Origin: Coturnix japonica
Lineage: Eukaryota > Chordata > Aves > Galliformes > Phasianidae
Reading direction: 5' to 3'
Length of the DNA: 64,000 bases
NCBI RefSeq assembly: GCF_001577835.2
Contig: NC_029532.1
Location: forward strand, 744,001-808,000
Shown piece after piece: positions 13,701 through 28,700 of this stretch. A program made the translations under genes and the position numbers. The number at the start of each line of letters is the position of its first letter. The stretch's first letter is position 1. Below the pieces are notes generated by a model that had not been told where the DNA came from, did not search any database, and was given only the letters and a program-made list of their open reading frames with translations.

Positions 13701-16700
13701 CAAAGGACCTTCCCATGCTATGGGAGCATCACAGTGCATCCGAGTGCACAGAAGGACGCATCTCCACACCGCTGCTCCCATGACCCCAGTGCCTTTCAAC
13801 TGGGACCCAGAGATCACAGCCCCAACCACCCCCTCAGCACCAGGCCCTGCCCTGCAGCCAAGTTCTGCAGAAAGGCCACACAATGGGTTGCACAGCCTCA
13901 GCTGTCCAAATACAGATGCTAGGAGGCATCAGAATCAGGCAGTGCTACTCAATTCAGCTCAGCGGATGCAAAAAGCAATCACTGCTTCCCCAAGCTGGGC
14001 AGGAAGCTGCAGACACAGCAATGCTCAAATGCAAACTCCCTCCTCACCTGGCACAAAAACCATCCCCAAAGCATCACTGGAGCACAGCCCCGTGGCACTC
14101 AGAGCCTTGCAGTGCTCTGAGCAGGGGTTCCATCAGGGCTGCACTGCACAGGCTGCTTACCTTGCTCTCTGTGGGAGCCGATGCCGGATGTTGCTGCTTG
14201 GTGATGTTCTCAGCCAGACACCAGCAGATCCTCTTCTTCTGCTCCTGGGAGTAAGCCTCCAAACTTAATAAGCACTCCGACTTCTGACGTAAAGGAAACA
14301 CAGGCAGAGAGCAGGTCATTAGCTGCACGGCGCAGGCCCTGGCTTTGTTTGCAAACTCTTCACTTCCAGCACACTGTCAGATGAACAAGGGTGTAAGGGG
14401 AGGGCTCACACTGTGCCCAGAGCTCCTGGCATGAGGAAGTAAAACAGGTGAGAAATCAGCTGCATCGGGGCTTCTCCTGCAGGCAGACAGGAAAGGTGGT
14501 GGGTGCAGGTTTGGATGTAGGAGGTGGGAGCAGAGCAGTAAGGTGCAGGCAGAGCACTGGCAGCTCTGCACCCTGTGCCACCACCATGTGAACACACTTA
14601 TTTAGCTGCACTGGGAGGAGGGGGAAATAGCTCTCTGCTGTATGCAAACATTAGCGAGAGGTCGAGTCAAAGGAAACAACACCTTGGGCAGGGCAGGGCT
14701 GGGAGGGACACAGGTCTCCTCTGTTGGGACACCAGGGAAAGTCTGGAGGAGGATGCTCAGCTCTGCTGACATGCTGCCTGTGAACAGCGTGTGGCAAGGA
14801 GGGAATGAATGGACAGAAAGGAGGGGAGCCTGGGAACCCACTCCTGTGAGCCCAATGTGAGCTCCTGGGCTCACTGCTGCCCCTTATGCCTCAGCCTTAC
14901 ACAGCCCCATCCTGACAGGGACCTATTCCTCATGTCTTCTTTGGGCCAAATCCCAATCAGTTACAAAACCACCTGCTCAAATTCCCTCACAAATGCTCTT
15001 CCATTGCTCATCAATTTTGCAAAAAATGAAGAGTTAGCAGTAACTGATGCCTGTTGCAGTATTTGCTTTACAAAGGGCCAGGAATGCCCGACAGGTTACC
15101 TCCATCTGTAGCCGGATGTGAAAGAAAGTGGAACTTTGGAACAGAACTACAAAGAAAGAAAAATGCCCTGTACTAAAATGGGATGAAAAAAGCCTTTCAT
15201 TTCCCTGTAGGATTTCCTTGCAGAGGGGCAGCTCTCTGGCTTGCCTGCTTTTCCCAGAAAGGTCAGACAGAACTAAGGAACTTGCACTCCGTGACTCCAG
15301 AGACACACAACTGAAAGGGGAAATGCTGTTTAGTCACACCATTTAAAACTGTTTGCATTGGATGCAAACTCATTCATGTGTAATCCACAATTCCTGCTGT
15401 AGAGGGAAACAAACCAACCTCCCGTGTCAGCTCCAGAGAAACAGATCTGTAGCCCAGCTCTCTTCCCCCTCCAAGGAGGATTCTAAAGAAAGAAGTTTTG
15501 ACTTTTCCTATGTCTGTGCTTCACCACATCTGTTCCTAGAGCAGAAATGGGCTTAAATATGGAAAATACATACACAGGATGATCTATATACAAAACCAAA
15601 TAGAGGACACAAGGTAGTGTGACTCCATGCCCTCAGATCCCAATTACTCCGATGCTCTGTTGGAACAGCAGTGCTCACATGCACAGCTGCTCTCTGGGTT
15701 TCCCCCCATCCCACCACCAGGCTGTAGCACTGTGACACCCACATGACCCCAGAAAAGCATTTAATCTTCCTTGCTTTCAGGGGAAAGGACAGATGCCCAT
15801 CTACACACTGGAAATCCAGGCTAGCACTTACCCACCCTGCACCTGGGGCAGAAGCAAATGCTAAGAAGGACTCCGAAGAACTTAAAAACCACCAGCACAG
15901 CTGCAGAGCACAATGACACAATGATGCTTTAGCTAATGCATGCTCCAGCCCCACAAAGCTCCTGCAATCCCCGGTGCACAAGGCTTTAAGTGATTCCAAG
16001 GGCATCTCAGCTCCCCTTGCTCATGATGGATGTGTGGCTCACCTTACCCTGCCGTGCAGCCCCTCATTGATTTGATTACCATCCCCATTTCTCTGATTGA
16101 ATTTGGCAGAAAGTGATGCTCAACCACTACTGGCAGCCAACAGCAAAGTGCCCCATTGCCCACACCCTGCTCAGCAGCACAGCAGCATTACAGCCTGCAG
16201 AAGAGGTGGCCTCTGAGTGCAGCCCAAGGAGGGCTGTAGGGTCCATACTGCCCAACCCAGGCAACCACAGGGCTGCAGCACAAGCAGCCGCTCTCGAGAG
16301 CGCTGGGAACCAACCTCCCCACCACTGTTTTCATTCAGGGAGGCTGCTGCTTTGCCTGCCAATATTTACAAAGAGAAAATAGGGTTTAATCTCACGATGC
16401 TGGGAAAGGAGGATGCAGATGGTGTGAATGGGGTGTTTGTGACCAGATAAAGTGAGCAACTGAAGTGGCTGCCAGTGGCTTTCTGCCTGCATTCATTCCA
16501 GCACTTTGAAAAACATGTTATTGCAGGTGCTGCCTGGTGAGGTTAGAGGACCCTGCACCAGTGCTGGACCCTGCAGGAGAGCACCAGGAAAACATCAAGA
16601 GAAGAGGACCAACAGTAGCCAACACAAGCCCTAATTGTGCCCTGTTTCAGCCAGTGGAGCCCAAAGGACAATCCCTGCTAGTCACAGTATGAAAAGCTCT

Positions 16701-19700
16701 CTGCCATAGGACACTCCCTGGGCTGTGCACACAGGGAGCCAGCAGGCATGGATTCAGCAGGCAGAGCTCCTGGGTGCCTGGCAGATACCAGCCAAAGGGG
16801 AGACACTGGCTCCGTGGCCCATAAATCAGCTCAGGACCTTCTGGAGAGCAGCTCCCAGACCCCACAGACCAACTGCCCCGCTGCAAGCACATCCCTTGGT
16901 GCAGGACCAATTGCAGAACCAAGTGTGCAAGTGCAGCTCTATACATGGCTGCAAAGCAAAGGTACAAAAAGGAGCCAGCCCCAGCCTGACACCTTCCAAC
17001 CCTGAGCACAGGGGCTGGTCTCATCTCAGACACACTGCTGGCATGGCCAGGTCCCTGGATGGACATTTCATTGAATCACAGACCTAAGGAATATCCCAGA
17101 GCTGGAAGGGAGGCACGAGAATCATCAAGTTCAACCCTGCAGAGCTTCTCTGCGCAGATGAGTGGATGGGCTCTGCTCCCTTCCCCAGCTCTGCTCCCCT
17201 GTGTGGTTTATGGTAAGGTGCTGTGGGGCCGCAGCTCACAGCCTGGCCCCTGGCTCCGTCATTCAGAGCTTGGTCCATGGCCAAACCCAGCAGAGATCCC
17301 AGAGGGGAAGTACCTCGGAAACAGGCTCCAGACTACAATAGCTTTCAAATTGCAGAGAAAACCTTCTACTGGTAAAACAGCAAGCCCTGGGAATATCCTG
17401 TGAACAACACTGCCTTCATGCCCTGCAGAGCTTGGTCTGATGAGAAAGTTCAGTTTGCTCCCTTGCTGGGGGGGCCGTGGGGACCACATCTCTTCCTGTG
17501 TTTTTTGGACTGCTGGGCACACTAGTGGTGCCCAAAACACACATGCTGGCACTAACAGCATGAGTCCTATTGATAGCTGAGATGGTCAAAAAGTGATGGG
17601 GGCTCATTTTCAGGCCATGGAGACTCTATAACTGGAGATAAAGGATGGATGCATCCCATCCTTTGTGCCACGTCAAAGGCTGGCTCTTACAAAATGGGTT
17701 TTCTCACTGTCCTACAGCCACCAAAGGGCAGGGAGCAGTGGAGCTGCCACGTCAGCTGCACACACCTGTGACACCTGGCTGAAGGGGTTCATAAGAAAAC
17801 AGCCTTCACAGGAATCCCCAGCCCTGACACAAGACACAGAGCTCCCTGGGCAAACAGTGCTTGGGCAAACAGAGAACAGGGCTACTGATTCCCATGCTGC
17901 AAAGAGAGCAGTGCTTACAGAAGATGACGTTGAGGTATAAAACCAGAGTTTTTAACCATTGGTTATGCACTACCACCATTTCCCGTCTTTCTAGGTTTTC
18001 AGGCCAAGTGTTGCATCATAGCAAGGGAAGCACCTCTGTGAGCATCTGCTCCAGTTGTTCTCTCTTTTCACTTCTCTCTCTCTCATTAATAGCACCTCTC
18101 TATGTTCCTTACCAAACAAATCCACCATAGCTGCTCTGTTGTGCTGTGCAGGTTTGATGTCAGCTCCTGGCAGCCCCTCCACCTTTGTCCCCATCACCAA
18201 ATCATCTGCCTAAATGCCCCCTATGTCTGCCAAAAAGAGCCCCAAAAAAGTTCTTTGCTAACTGCTCCAATGACACATCCAGAACTTCAGCTTTACACAG
18301 ATACAGACTGCCTGCCACATCCCTGAGCCCTTAAGTCCTCTGTAAACTGCTTGTTCAGGTGCAGATTCCCTGCACAGAATGGGAACCTGAAGGGAATTAA
18401 AGTTCACAGTGTTCTATCCTGGAAGGAACAGAGGAGACTTTGGGGAACTAATTCTCCCATGGAGCAATCCAGGACATGTTCAGTGAAGAGCTGTGCAAAC
18501 TTACACAGCACTGCCCCTTACTGCAGGGGTTCAGCTCAAAGAGGGAGCTGTGCTAAATGTGCCCCTGGCAGCAGCTGGGACACAGCCTCATCTCCTGAGG
18601 ATGCAGATGGGAGCAGTGCCCGTGGGAGCACACAGCGCAGGGATGTCCCCACACACACCCAGGGTGGGAGACAAACCGGGGCAAGCATTGATTTGCTCAG
18701 GTCTGTAATCGCACTCACTGCAGCAGGCCAAGGATCTGCTGGAAAGATTTTCTGTCAGAGCAATTTCCCCAGAGAAACACCAGTGTCTGCAGATGAAACC
18801 TGCCAGAGAAAACGATCGATTTTGCTAGCGCTTTCACAATGAAAAAACTTAATGAGCTCTTTTATTTTAAGTCAGTTTGGTCTGAACATGTTGAGCTCGA
18901 ATCAAAAATCTCAAACAATGCAATAAAACCCTGTTTTGCAGTTTCCTATCAGTGGGATATTTCCGGAGCAGGGAAGGGTGTGAATGCAGCCCTGGAGCAC
19001 ACACACACCCCAGGACAGGTTCCCTGGGGGCTGCTGCTTCTCACCACGCAGGTGACGTCCCCCATCCCATGCTCAGCATTTCCCATGCATGAAGCTGCGT
19101 GCCCCACAGTTTGCAAGACCTCAAAACACTGCAAGTTCACAGCCTGCAGTGCCTGTAAAAGAAACACCGCTGTAAGCTACAGCAGGCAGCAGAGATCAGT
19201 TTGCCATCTGGCTGTCAGTGCCCATCGTGCTCAGGATTTAGGCTCTGTGAGTGATTTACTTACACGTGATTAGACACGATGACTAGCAGCAGCTCCTCTC
19301 ATGACGCAGCAGTTTCCCTGATGGTTGGAATATGCTTTAAAATAAAACGGCACTCTGACATGAGAAAGAAGCTGGAGCTCAAGGCCTGGCATCTCAGCTT
19401 CCCATATTTTACCAAATGTGCCCATTGCCAGAGCCCCTGACAAGCCTGGGAATTAACTGGCATAGCACCGGGTATGAGCAAACTGCTGGGTATGGCACAA
19501 GGCTGCCTGCCCTGAAAGGCCCTGAGTGGACAGGAGGAATAAGAATGGTTTTACAGAGACCATAAACACGGCCTGCAGGAAAGAAAAACTTACACATTTC
19601 ATATTTCAGTCAGCAGAACCACAAGAGCCAAGGCCACTGCAGCCCATCAGGAAAAAGCTACACCACTACATCTCGCCAAAGAGGAGCCTTCCCCTCCCAC

Positions 19701-22700
19701 AACCCCACGAAACACGAAACACAGCCATTTCTCATCATTTGGTTACTTTAACTCAAGGCTCCAAAGACCCTAAATTAAATGTCAGGCTCCAAATGCATTT
19801 TTCCAGGCAGATGAGAAGATGCAGGAATGGGATCAGCAGGCGGACACCGGTCTCTGTGCTGAGCAGGCAGCTCCTGCCCAAACACCCCAAGAAGAAATAA
19901 AGACAAGGAAGGAGCAAGGGTGGACCTTCAGGAGAGCTGTCGGCACACGGTTACGCAGCCAGCTTCGCTCTGGCCCCACTCTCACCCGCCCAAGGTGAAC
20001 AACTTCCACCCCGAGCGTTTTTATCCAACTTTCACAATAGCTTATTATATTGCGTGGCCGCTGAGCAATGTGTGCCTTTCTCCTCAGAGCCCTGGGGATC
20101 TTTCCCAGACCCAGATTTCCACCCTGCAAACACAAGGCCTTGAAGCCAGGAACAAACTAAAGTCAGCTGAAAAGAAAAATAAAGAGAATGAGCTGCAGCA
20201 CCCAGAGATCAGGGAGGACCAGCACTGAGAACCAATTCTGCAGCCTCTTTGGCTGCTTCCCAACACAAAAGTAACCGGCAACGTTTGAATGATTCCAGAT
20301 CTGTTCCGAGCATTCAGCCACGATTGTGTGTCCCTTATACTGGGCTTCCTTATTTTATGTGAGGGTTTCAAAGCTGGGTGCTTGAAGACAAGGAGAGGAA
20401 GATGCCTAACAAATAAAGTCAAAACAGCTGTCATGGAGCTCTTGGGTGAAAGAACTCCAGAGAAACTGGAGGCGAGAAGCAGTGAGTAAGGTCCACAGGG
20501 GAAGGGAAAAGCAAGCCTGTCTTGGGGCTACCAATCCTCTCCCAGCTCAGATTCCTCTTAGCAGCTTCTTAGTAATATATTCTGGCCAGGCCTGTCATGT
20601 TTCCTTTCCAGACCTCTGACAAACTAATAATAAAGGAAGTTAAAATCAACCAGCTCCAGCAAAAAGAAGCAGAGTTGTTAGTATGTGTCCCGCTCCCACT
20701 GGAAAGTTAATTTGGAAACCAGCAACACTCACCTCTGCAAGGTAAAGGATGCAGAATTTCCGATCTTCTGAACCTGCAAAGAAGAGAAATCAGGATTAAA
20801 ATTAAGCTACAACTGCATTTCTGTGAGCAGAGGCACTGGCAGAGGAATTGGCTAAGAGACAACTTTTAATGAATATTTATTGTTGTCATCCCACAGTACC
20901 AGGCTGCGCTCCGGGAGTGATGTATGCTGCATCTGCAGGGCTATGAGCCACGCAGGCTGCACTTACATGGCTTATTGCAAGGACTCACTGCATTATCACA
21001 GATTCTCCTGTGAGTCCTTTTGGGAAGAGGTTTGAGTTGGTCAGAGGCCATACATGGACCCTCCTGCCTCATCTCCCACAGCACATGCAGCTCAATTCTT
21101 TTGCAGGTAGCTGGGCACCATGGTCAGATCTCTCTACAAATGCTTTGTACCCAGGAGGACTCACTAGAGCAGCTCCCATTCCTATATCCTTGCTCATTTC
21201 CAGCTTCCCCCCTTGAGCCATTGCAAAGGGCAGCCGTAGCTCTGCCTGATGCTGTTTGTCCCAGTCTCCATCACTGCCAAGAGTAGAGTCGGTGCTTCTC
21301 CAAGTAGATGGAGCCAAACCACAGGGCTAGGGGCTGCTCCCCCAGCTCCCTCCCAGGGCTTTGGAAAGGGGGATAGTGCTGGATGCTCCTCATCAGGAAG
21401 GCTGTGCCAAGGCTTGTCCTGGCCTTTGCTTCCCACCAATAGGACACAAGGCACCCCAGCCCCAAGGAAAGCTCCAAGCACACATCACTTTGCAGGAGGA
21501 CACAAAGCCAGCACAGGACAGGGCGCCCCAGCTCCAAAGCAAGGCATCCCACACCCAGAGCTGGCTGTGCCGCTGCACTGCCCCCACTGTGCCCTGCCAA
21601 GGCTTTGTCCTTGCTAGCGTGCAGTACTGCTGGGCAGCAGCTTTCATAACCTCTTTAACGATGTTATCTCTGCCGTGAGATCAGCCCTGCAGTCTGGGCA
21701 TGGCTGCAGAACCTATTTGAAGCATGAGCTCTGCTTCATTTCAACATCCCATGCTGTGCAAGCAATGGGAGCAGGCTCTGCATGGTGGTGGAAGTACCCC
21801 ACTGCTGAGAAGAGCAGCCGCAGCACAGCAATCAACAAAGGGCCGTGACCCACCAAAGGGCCACCTGAGTCCCTGCACAGGCAAAAGAAAAATATGCTAA
21901 AAGAAAATAAGCGGGGAGGAGGGGAAACTCACTTTGAGATGTTTTGGTTTCATGTTGATGTATCATGACAGGGACTGGATTATCTCTCACAGTAACCTGA
22001 TCCATTGCTGGGCTGGGAAGACTCAGCACAAGAGGAGTGCATGGCTTTTTTAGGAGTATGTCCCCCTCCCCAGCTAAGCCCTGCACACTCACGCTGGCAC
22101 AAGGGGTGGGTGATACACAGCTCCCAGCACAGCAGTGGCTGTCAGCACTGTTCTGCCCATCTGCCCCGTGCAGCCCATGTAAAGTACCCTCTGGTTGCAG
22201 TGCACATCAGGTGTTGGGTCAAAAAGATACGAGAAGTAGGAAAATCGGTCCTGCTCCTTTCTACTGTGTCCTTGCACAGCCTAGAGGACACTGACAATAG
22301 CCACAGCAAGGGCACCCTGCTCCCCAGCCTGCTCAGTGAGGACAGCACTACATCCAAAGCCCAAAGAGAAGCTTGCAGACAAAAGCCCTGAAAATCAGAG
22401 TCTGGGCCTCTGTATATCTTAAAGCTGTTTGCTGCAGGACAGAGTGCACTGGGACGTAGGAGACAGCAAAGCAGCAGCATCCAGCCTAAGGATGAGGCTC
22501 ATAGGCGGGGTCCTCACTCAGGCTGCTGCATGGGATCTCTCCTCCCTGTCCTCAAGCCAAGCACACCCACCCAGGGGCTGAGACCACAGCAAGGCAGCAG
22601 TGTTAGCATGGAAATTCCCACCGCATCTAGTGAGGAAGCCGGCCCCATCACACTGGAAACATTGGCCGGTGTGGTGCTCATCAGCCATGCTCAGCTTCTA

Positions 22701-25700
22701 AAGCAGGAAGACAGAGCATTGTAAAGCAGATTATACTGATTTGCTTTCGCACAGTGAAGCAAGAGGCAGAAACAGGAAACATCACAATGGTCTTCAGTGT
22801 ACCGGAGATGTCTCAATTGTTATACTCAGCAATACGCCTGTTCCTATTAATGTGCCATTCAGTTACGAGGAGACCAACAGAAAACTCCTGCCAAAAGGGA
22901 CAGACATCTCTTTGCTCGTTCCACCCGCCTTGAAGCAGCCCTACCCAAACCTGCCTCAGAACTGACTGTGCTGGATTCCTGGTGCAAGGGGGATGGTCTG
23001 GTGTGGCACAGGCAAACATCCCCTGAGAGGCTCACTGAGCTACTCCAGATGTGATCTAGCCAATTCATTATGGTAACAAGGAAATAAGCAGCAGAGAACC
23101 CAACCGATCAGCTGGAGGTTAGAAGGCACGCTCTTTAGCCAACCTGCAAACACACCTCAGTGTGCAGAGCTGCAAACACTGGGGAAGAAAGTTTCCCTTT
23201 CTTCAAAGCAGTGCAGCAGCTTTGAGAACAGCCAGGAACCACACGTGCACTGGAGCAGATGCTGACCAACAAGCACTTCTGCGAGGAACAATTTCTTTTG
23301 TTCTTTCCTTGTTCATAAGCAGTGCTGAGAACAAACTCAACAAATCTCAATGAAGCTCAAGGGCTTTTCTAAACAGCCTGAACTCTCCGTGTCCCTTTTT
23401 CCCCTCATTTCCCCCGCCAAATACGTTAGCAAATGAATCTGGGGATAGAAAAGTTGTTGGAAATGGGTAATAGGAGATGGGCTGTCCACTGTGTCACTGC
23501 AGATCCCCAGCACAGAGGCTTATATGTTGTGGGGCATGCAGACAGTCACAGCTCCTAGCCAGAACTATTTGCTTCACTGAGGAAAATCATGGAGAGTCAC
23601 AAAATGATCCTGAAAACTATTCCTTAGGGAACAGCAGCCAAGCTGTGGGTTAATATCTCTTGATCAGAGCCACAGGACTGCAGTGAGATGCCAGCTCACA
23701 CAGTAACAGGGTAAGGGTAGAAGGAGCCTCTGGACATCTCTATTCCATGTCCCTGCCCAAAGAACCCAGGTCATGGTGCTCAGTACTGTGTCCATTTGAA
23801 TCCTGAACATCTCCAAGGCTGGAGGTTCTGCAGCATTTTTGTAAAACTCAGGATTTGACCACTCTGGTTACAGAAAAGTTCTTCCTCTCATCCAATCATG
23901 GTTTTCCTTGCAGAGACCCCAGCCATACTGCCTGGGCTTGAGGGGCAGTCGAGCCCAGCACTGTGCTGATGGAGTCAGGCAGCTGTACGAAGAGCGAGCC
24001 CATGGCCAAACAGCCACTGCACCAAAGAAGGAATGTGGTGGGACTGGAATGGGGCCAAGAAGTGGCTCCACTGTAGGAAATAGGATGTGGCAGAGCAATT
24101 TGTTCATTCCTCTTTTGACCCTAGGTAGCTGAGGTCATCCTTTGTACAGCCTCAGAACTCAAAATAACTTAATTCAAGCCATTCCTTTGCCCTAAGAACC
24201 CTCAGCTGGGTGTGAAAGCTCAACCAAGGCAAAACCAGCTACATGCAGCCCACAGCCTCCCACCAAAGGTCAGGGTTTACTGTTTCTTCACCAACGTGTG
24301 CTCATGGGGGAGGGATGCTCATGAGAGAAGCCGTGGGCGGCTGAAGGAAGAAGCGGTGAAGTAAAGGTCAGTAGGGCTCAGCTCCTCTGAGTTCTCTCAA
24401 GGCACTGTAGGGGTGAACCTCAAAACTTCACTTCCCTTTGCAGGCTGGGTGACAGCAGCAAGAGGAACAGCCCAGCAGAGCAGAACCCTGGGCAGCACAG
24501 CCCCAAATCCCTGAGACAGGCCTGCAAGGTGCTACCAGGCCACACTAGGGGACAGAGCTGCTCCTGGGTTAATGCTGGGCTGGGAAGGGTGGTGCTGGAC
24601 CTACAATCCAGCACAGGGATGTTGGCAGCATGTGTGAGCCAGCACTGTTGCAAACTGGAAGCAATGGGACAGTGGCGTGCTATCCTGCTGTCCAGAGATC
24701 TTTAACCATGAGCCCAGAAAACACCCCAAACACCCCCAACCACTGCAGCAGACACTCACCCTCCTGGAGCTTGACACTCTGCAGGTAGAGAGGGTTCCTC
24801 AGTACATTGCAGCGTCCAGGCTCATCCTCCTTGGTGAAGAGCAGCAGGTCAGAGTAGATGAAGAGAGTCACCTGGATAACAGAAAAGCAGCAAAGGAGAG
24901 GTTATGAGGAAACCATCTCCTGGCACTCGATGCCTTGGAAAAGATCCTGCATGCCAGAGAGATGCACTAGCCACGAGCAGCAACCCAGGCACCTGCCCTA
25001 AGGGTGCTGCATGCCACAGGGTGCCCCCAGCAAGCCCCAGGCAGGTCCCAGCACTTGGTAGCCAGCTCCCAAGGCTTGTACAGTCCCATGACAGGAGGGG
25101 TAAACCTGCCCGACAGTGCAGCATCACACAAACACACCCTCTCTGCTCCCTCGTGTCACTTCCCATTTACATAAGTTACAAATCAGGGGAGTAAGAGGAG
25201 GGAACGAGTTGCCAACTAATCTCAGCAGAAAACACTGCAGAAACTGCAGCCTAAAAGCAAACGTGATCCTCCTCAACATGCTCCGGAAGGAGCTTCTCAC
25301 TGTTTTCACTCTTCATGTGCTCTGTTTACCTTCCCCCTCTACATTTGACGGGGGCTCACAAATAACATAGCTCCCCACAAGCAGAGTGTGAACACCCACA
25401 TGGTTGTATTTGCTGCTGCCCTGATCACATGCTCCAAAGTCACAACTTTCTGGGCTGCAGCTTCACAATGGCAGTCATTCACTTGGTTTTTGCACAGACC
25501 ATGGGATTAGGAGCCCAGGAACAAAAATAATCAAGCTGCCACAAGCTCAGAATGCTGGCATTTGTCAGAGCCATCACCTTACTGAAGAAGTGGTCTTCAG
25601 CTGTCAACCTGGAACCTCACCCTGGTTAACTGGAATCAAAGGACCCAAAGGGTCGCACACCCACACTCAAGCATCAGCATAAACAGTGGCTCTGCAGATG

Positions 25701-28700
25701 AGGAAATGACACCACCTGATTCAAAAATGACTGAGATGAGAATATAAAGAGGCAGTAAAAAAGAAAGGACAGAGTGAGAGGAACTAGTGTGGTAGAGGTA
25801 GGAGGTAAGTGCAAGTTTCTGGTTTCTCACCCAAATGAAACTGTCTAAAAACAGATCATGAAACATCTGTGCCAGAAAGTACGGGTTTAGTTAACCCACT
25901 GTTAGGCCAAACACAGCCACCCACTGAAACTGGGAGCTGGCAGATCCAGACAAGACCCAGAGTGCCAAGAATTAGTATGCAGCACTTGGGACAGAAGACC
26001 ATAGGCAGACCAGTCCCTGTTCCCCACGGTTCAAGGGAGGGCTGCCCTGACCAACAGACCTGCCAGGATGGCAAAGCAGAGAGCTGAGAAGGGCTCGAAA
26101 GTGATGTACTTCGTGAAGGTTCCTCAGGGAAAATTGCCTCCATGTGCAATACAGAAACACCAAGAAGGAGAAAGCCAGCATCCAACACCTTGCACATCAT
26201 TGTCTGTGTGGTGCTGGCTCCTCTGGCACTCTGCAGGTTGGAGGGATTTCAGAAGATCATAAAAATGAGAATCGCAACAAAGTCTAGACAGGATGTGATT
26301 AAGGCCTGAATAAGGATTGCCCCAGAGGTAAGGTCAGAGAAAGGACAGATGCTGGAACGCCTCCAGAGAGATAGGTTGTGTCCTTCAGGAGATGGGAGAG
26401 GGTTTGCTCAGTGACAAGGATGCATTACAAGGGGTAAAGATTCTGGTTTAAACAGTAAGAATGACACAGCATCTCAATTTCTAGTCCCTGCACCTGGGCT
26501 GTCCTCTCTTCAGCCACTGGGGCAAAGCAGAATGAGATGCAGAAAGCAGTCCTGCAAAGTGTAGGACTTCCATTTGAGAGGCTGCAAGGGAAAAGCAGTG
26601 AGCAAGGAAGAAAGGACTCATCAGAAACAAGACAGCAGAGAAGGGAGGAGTGGGAGTAAGCTCAAGTCCAGTGAAAAGAGAAGTAAGAGCCCTTCTGCAC
26701 CAGGGAAATTCCACTGTGGCCAGGCCACCTGGGGTCCTGCTGGCCTCAGTTCATCCACAGCCTGTCAGGACTAAAGCAGACATCCTTGCTCCACAGGAGA
26801 AAGCAGGCCTCTGGCTCTCCAGAGAAGCACACACCAATTCCCCAAAGCTCTGCAAAGCCTGCAGTGAAGCTGTGACACACTGCAGACAGGAGGCAGCTAT
26901 TCCCCAGGAATGTGGCTGATGTCCTGGTGTTGCTGTTGGCTCCTGGCAATACCAGGCTCAGCACCACACCTGGGTTCACACTAAGAGAAAGGCTCCTGCC
27001 TCCCAAAGCAGTCTGCCACATGCTTGTTCCCATTCAGTGCTTCTGTTTATTTCACTGTGCTTAGTCACAGCCTCTCTCCTTGTCCCTCTGCCAGGCATGC
27101 AGAACTATAACAGCCTCAAGGCACCATCATTCTCAGAGGCTGTCTAGTGCTGACCACTGTACAGCATACTGTCCTTCCCTGGCAGCAGCTCCAACTGGGA
27201 AATCCTCTTCCCAGCTGCACACTCACCCTCAGGGCATCATTAGCAAACAGAGAGCCCTTTCCCTGAGGCATCCTCCTAACCCCCTCCACAGCTCAGTCTC
27301 CAAAAGAGTTAATGAGGCCATTTGGCAACAGAGCAGCACACCTCCTCCAAACATGATCATCCTGAGACTCTGCTTCATCTGCCTTCAAACATCCTTGTAC
27401 ATACAAACATGCTTCACCCAGACTAAAAATGGCATCAGTTACTCAGACATAGTTTACATCTGGCCGCTTTTACAAACCTCTGCAGCTGACCTGAAAGTAA
27501 GGAACACAAACCCATAGAGGAGGAGAATCCTGGACACAAGCAGGCCACCACATTTCCAACTATCACAGCACCACTGTGCTACACAGCCATGTGTTTTATT
27601 TATGTTTTCATTCATGCATGCACCCTGAAGACCCTGATGAGCAGCAGGACGGGCAGGGGAGGAGTTTTATCGACAAATTTCCTGATGAGTGACGCAATTT
27701 CTCATGTACTCAAGCAGAAAAAAAGAAATAAGACAAAATAAGGGATTAATTACATGCTGAAAGCCAGAGAGAGAGCAAGGAAAGTCCTTTAGCACAGTCC
27801 TGAACAGCTTTCTACAAGCCAGCAACACGATACGTCTCTGGGATTCTGCTGTCAGCCACCCAGAAAGCATTACACAGAAACTAAATTACCCAAATGAAAG
27901 TTCCTCCGTGGCTCTGTGAGGATGACACGTTGTTCAGTCCAACTAAATTCAAAACCTGTGTTCTGTACAGCTGTGAGATTCACTGACACTGCCCCAACAG
28001 GCACTGTCACCATTCAGCAAGAGACTTGCTAAGGTCCCCTAATCAACCCCCTGCACTGCAGAAAAGAAGCTGAAATAACACAGTAGAGAGGATTTTGGAC
28101 AGGACTCTCAGGAGCTAAAGCCCATAATGCATTCTATGGCTAGATCTCTATACCAGCACAAAATATTCCTAACTTCCCTCATTCAGACGAATTGTCGTGT
28201 GCATTTTCTCCTTCATAAGCATGAAGAAAAAAGTTGATTTCCAACAAAAAAAACCAAATAAAAATAAAATAAAGCACTGACACTTAGTTTATCCCAACAT
28301 AAACTGACTGCAAATTCTTTCCAACTATCATACTAACAAAAGTTCAGCATAGTAGCGCATCCCCCTTCTCAGTCTACCATATGAGTCTGCAGAAAAGCAA
28401 ATTCAGAAAGCTCAGGCAACACAGAAATAGCCTTACCTGGATAGTCCTGCTTCTGCTCTCGTGAAGAAGCAGCTCCTCTGACAGAAGCAGAGTCCGGGCT
28501 GGGTTACAAAGATCTAAGGGCTACATTTGAAATGGAAAGAAAGAAAAAAAAAGAAACAGTCAAACCTTCCACTGGAAGTGTGGTTTGCCAGAAAAACTTT
28601 CCGCCCACCAAACCTACTTTGTCTTCACTTTAGGCTGTAACTCATCCAGGGAGAAATCACCCTACGCTGCACTCAGAAATACAGAAGTCTGCAGTCCAGC

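Larger units (their letters stand above)
5158..14160. other. RGS3 intron 17-18 (9 kb)
   Basis: The largest intron. It contains a CR1 fragment (6456-6530), an 18-bp palindrome (6077-6094), a 9-bp tandem triplet (9422-9448), an isolated CpG-rich patch (about 10670-10870) and a conserved-looking element (about 11215-11300). No further exon was recognised. Confidence 0.6.
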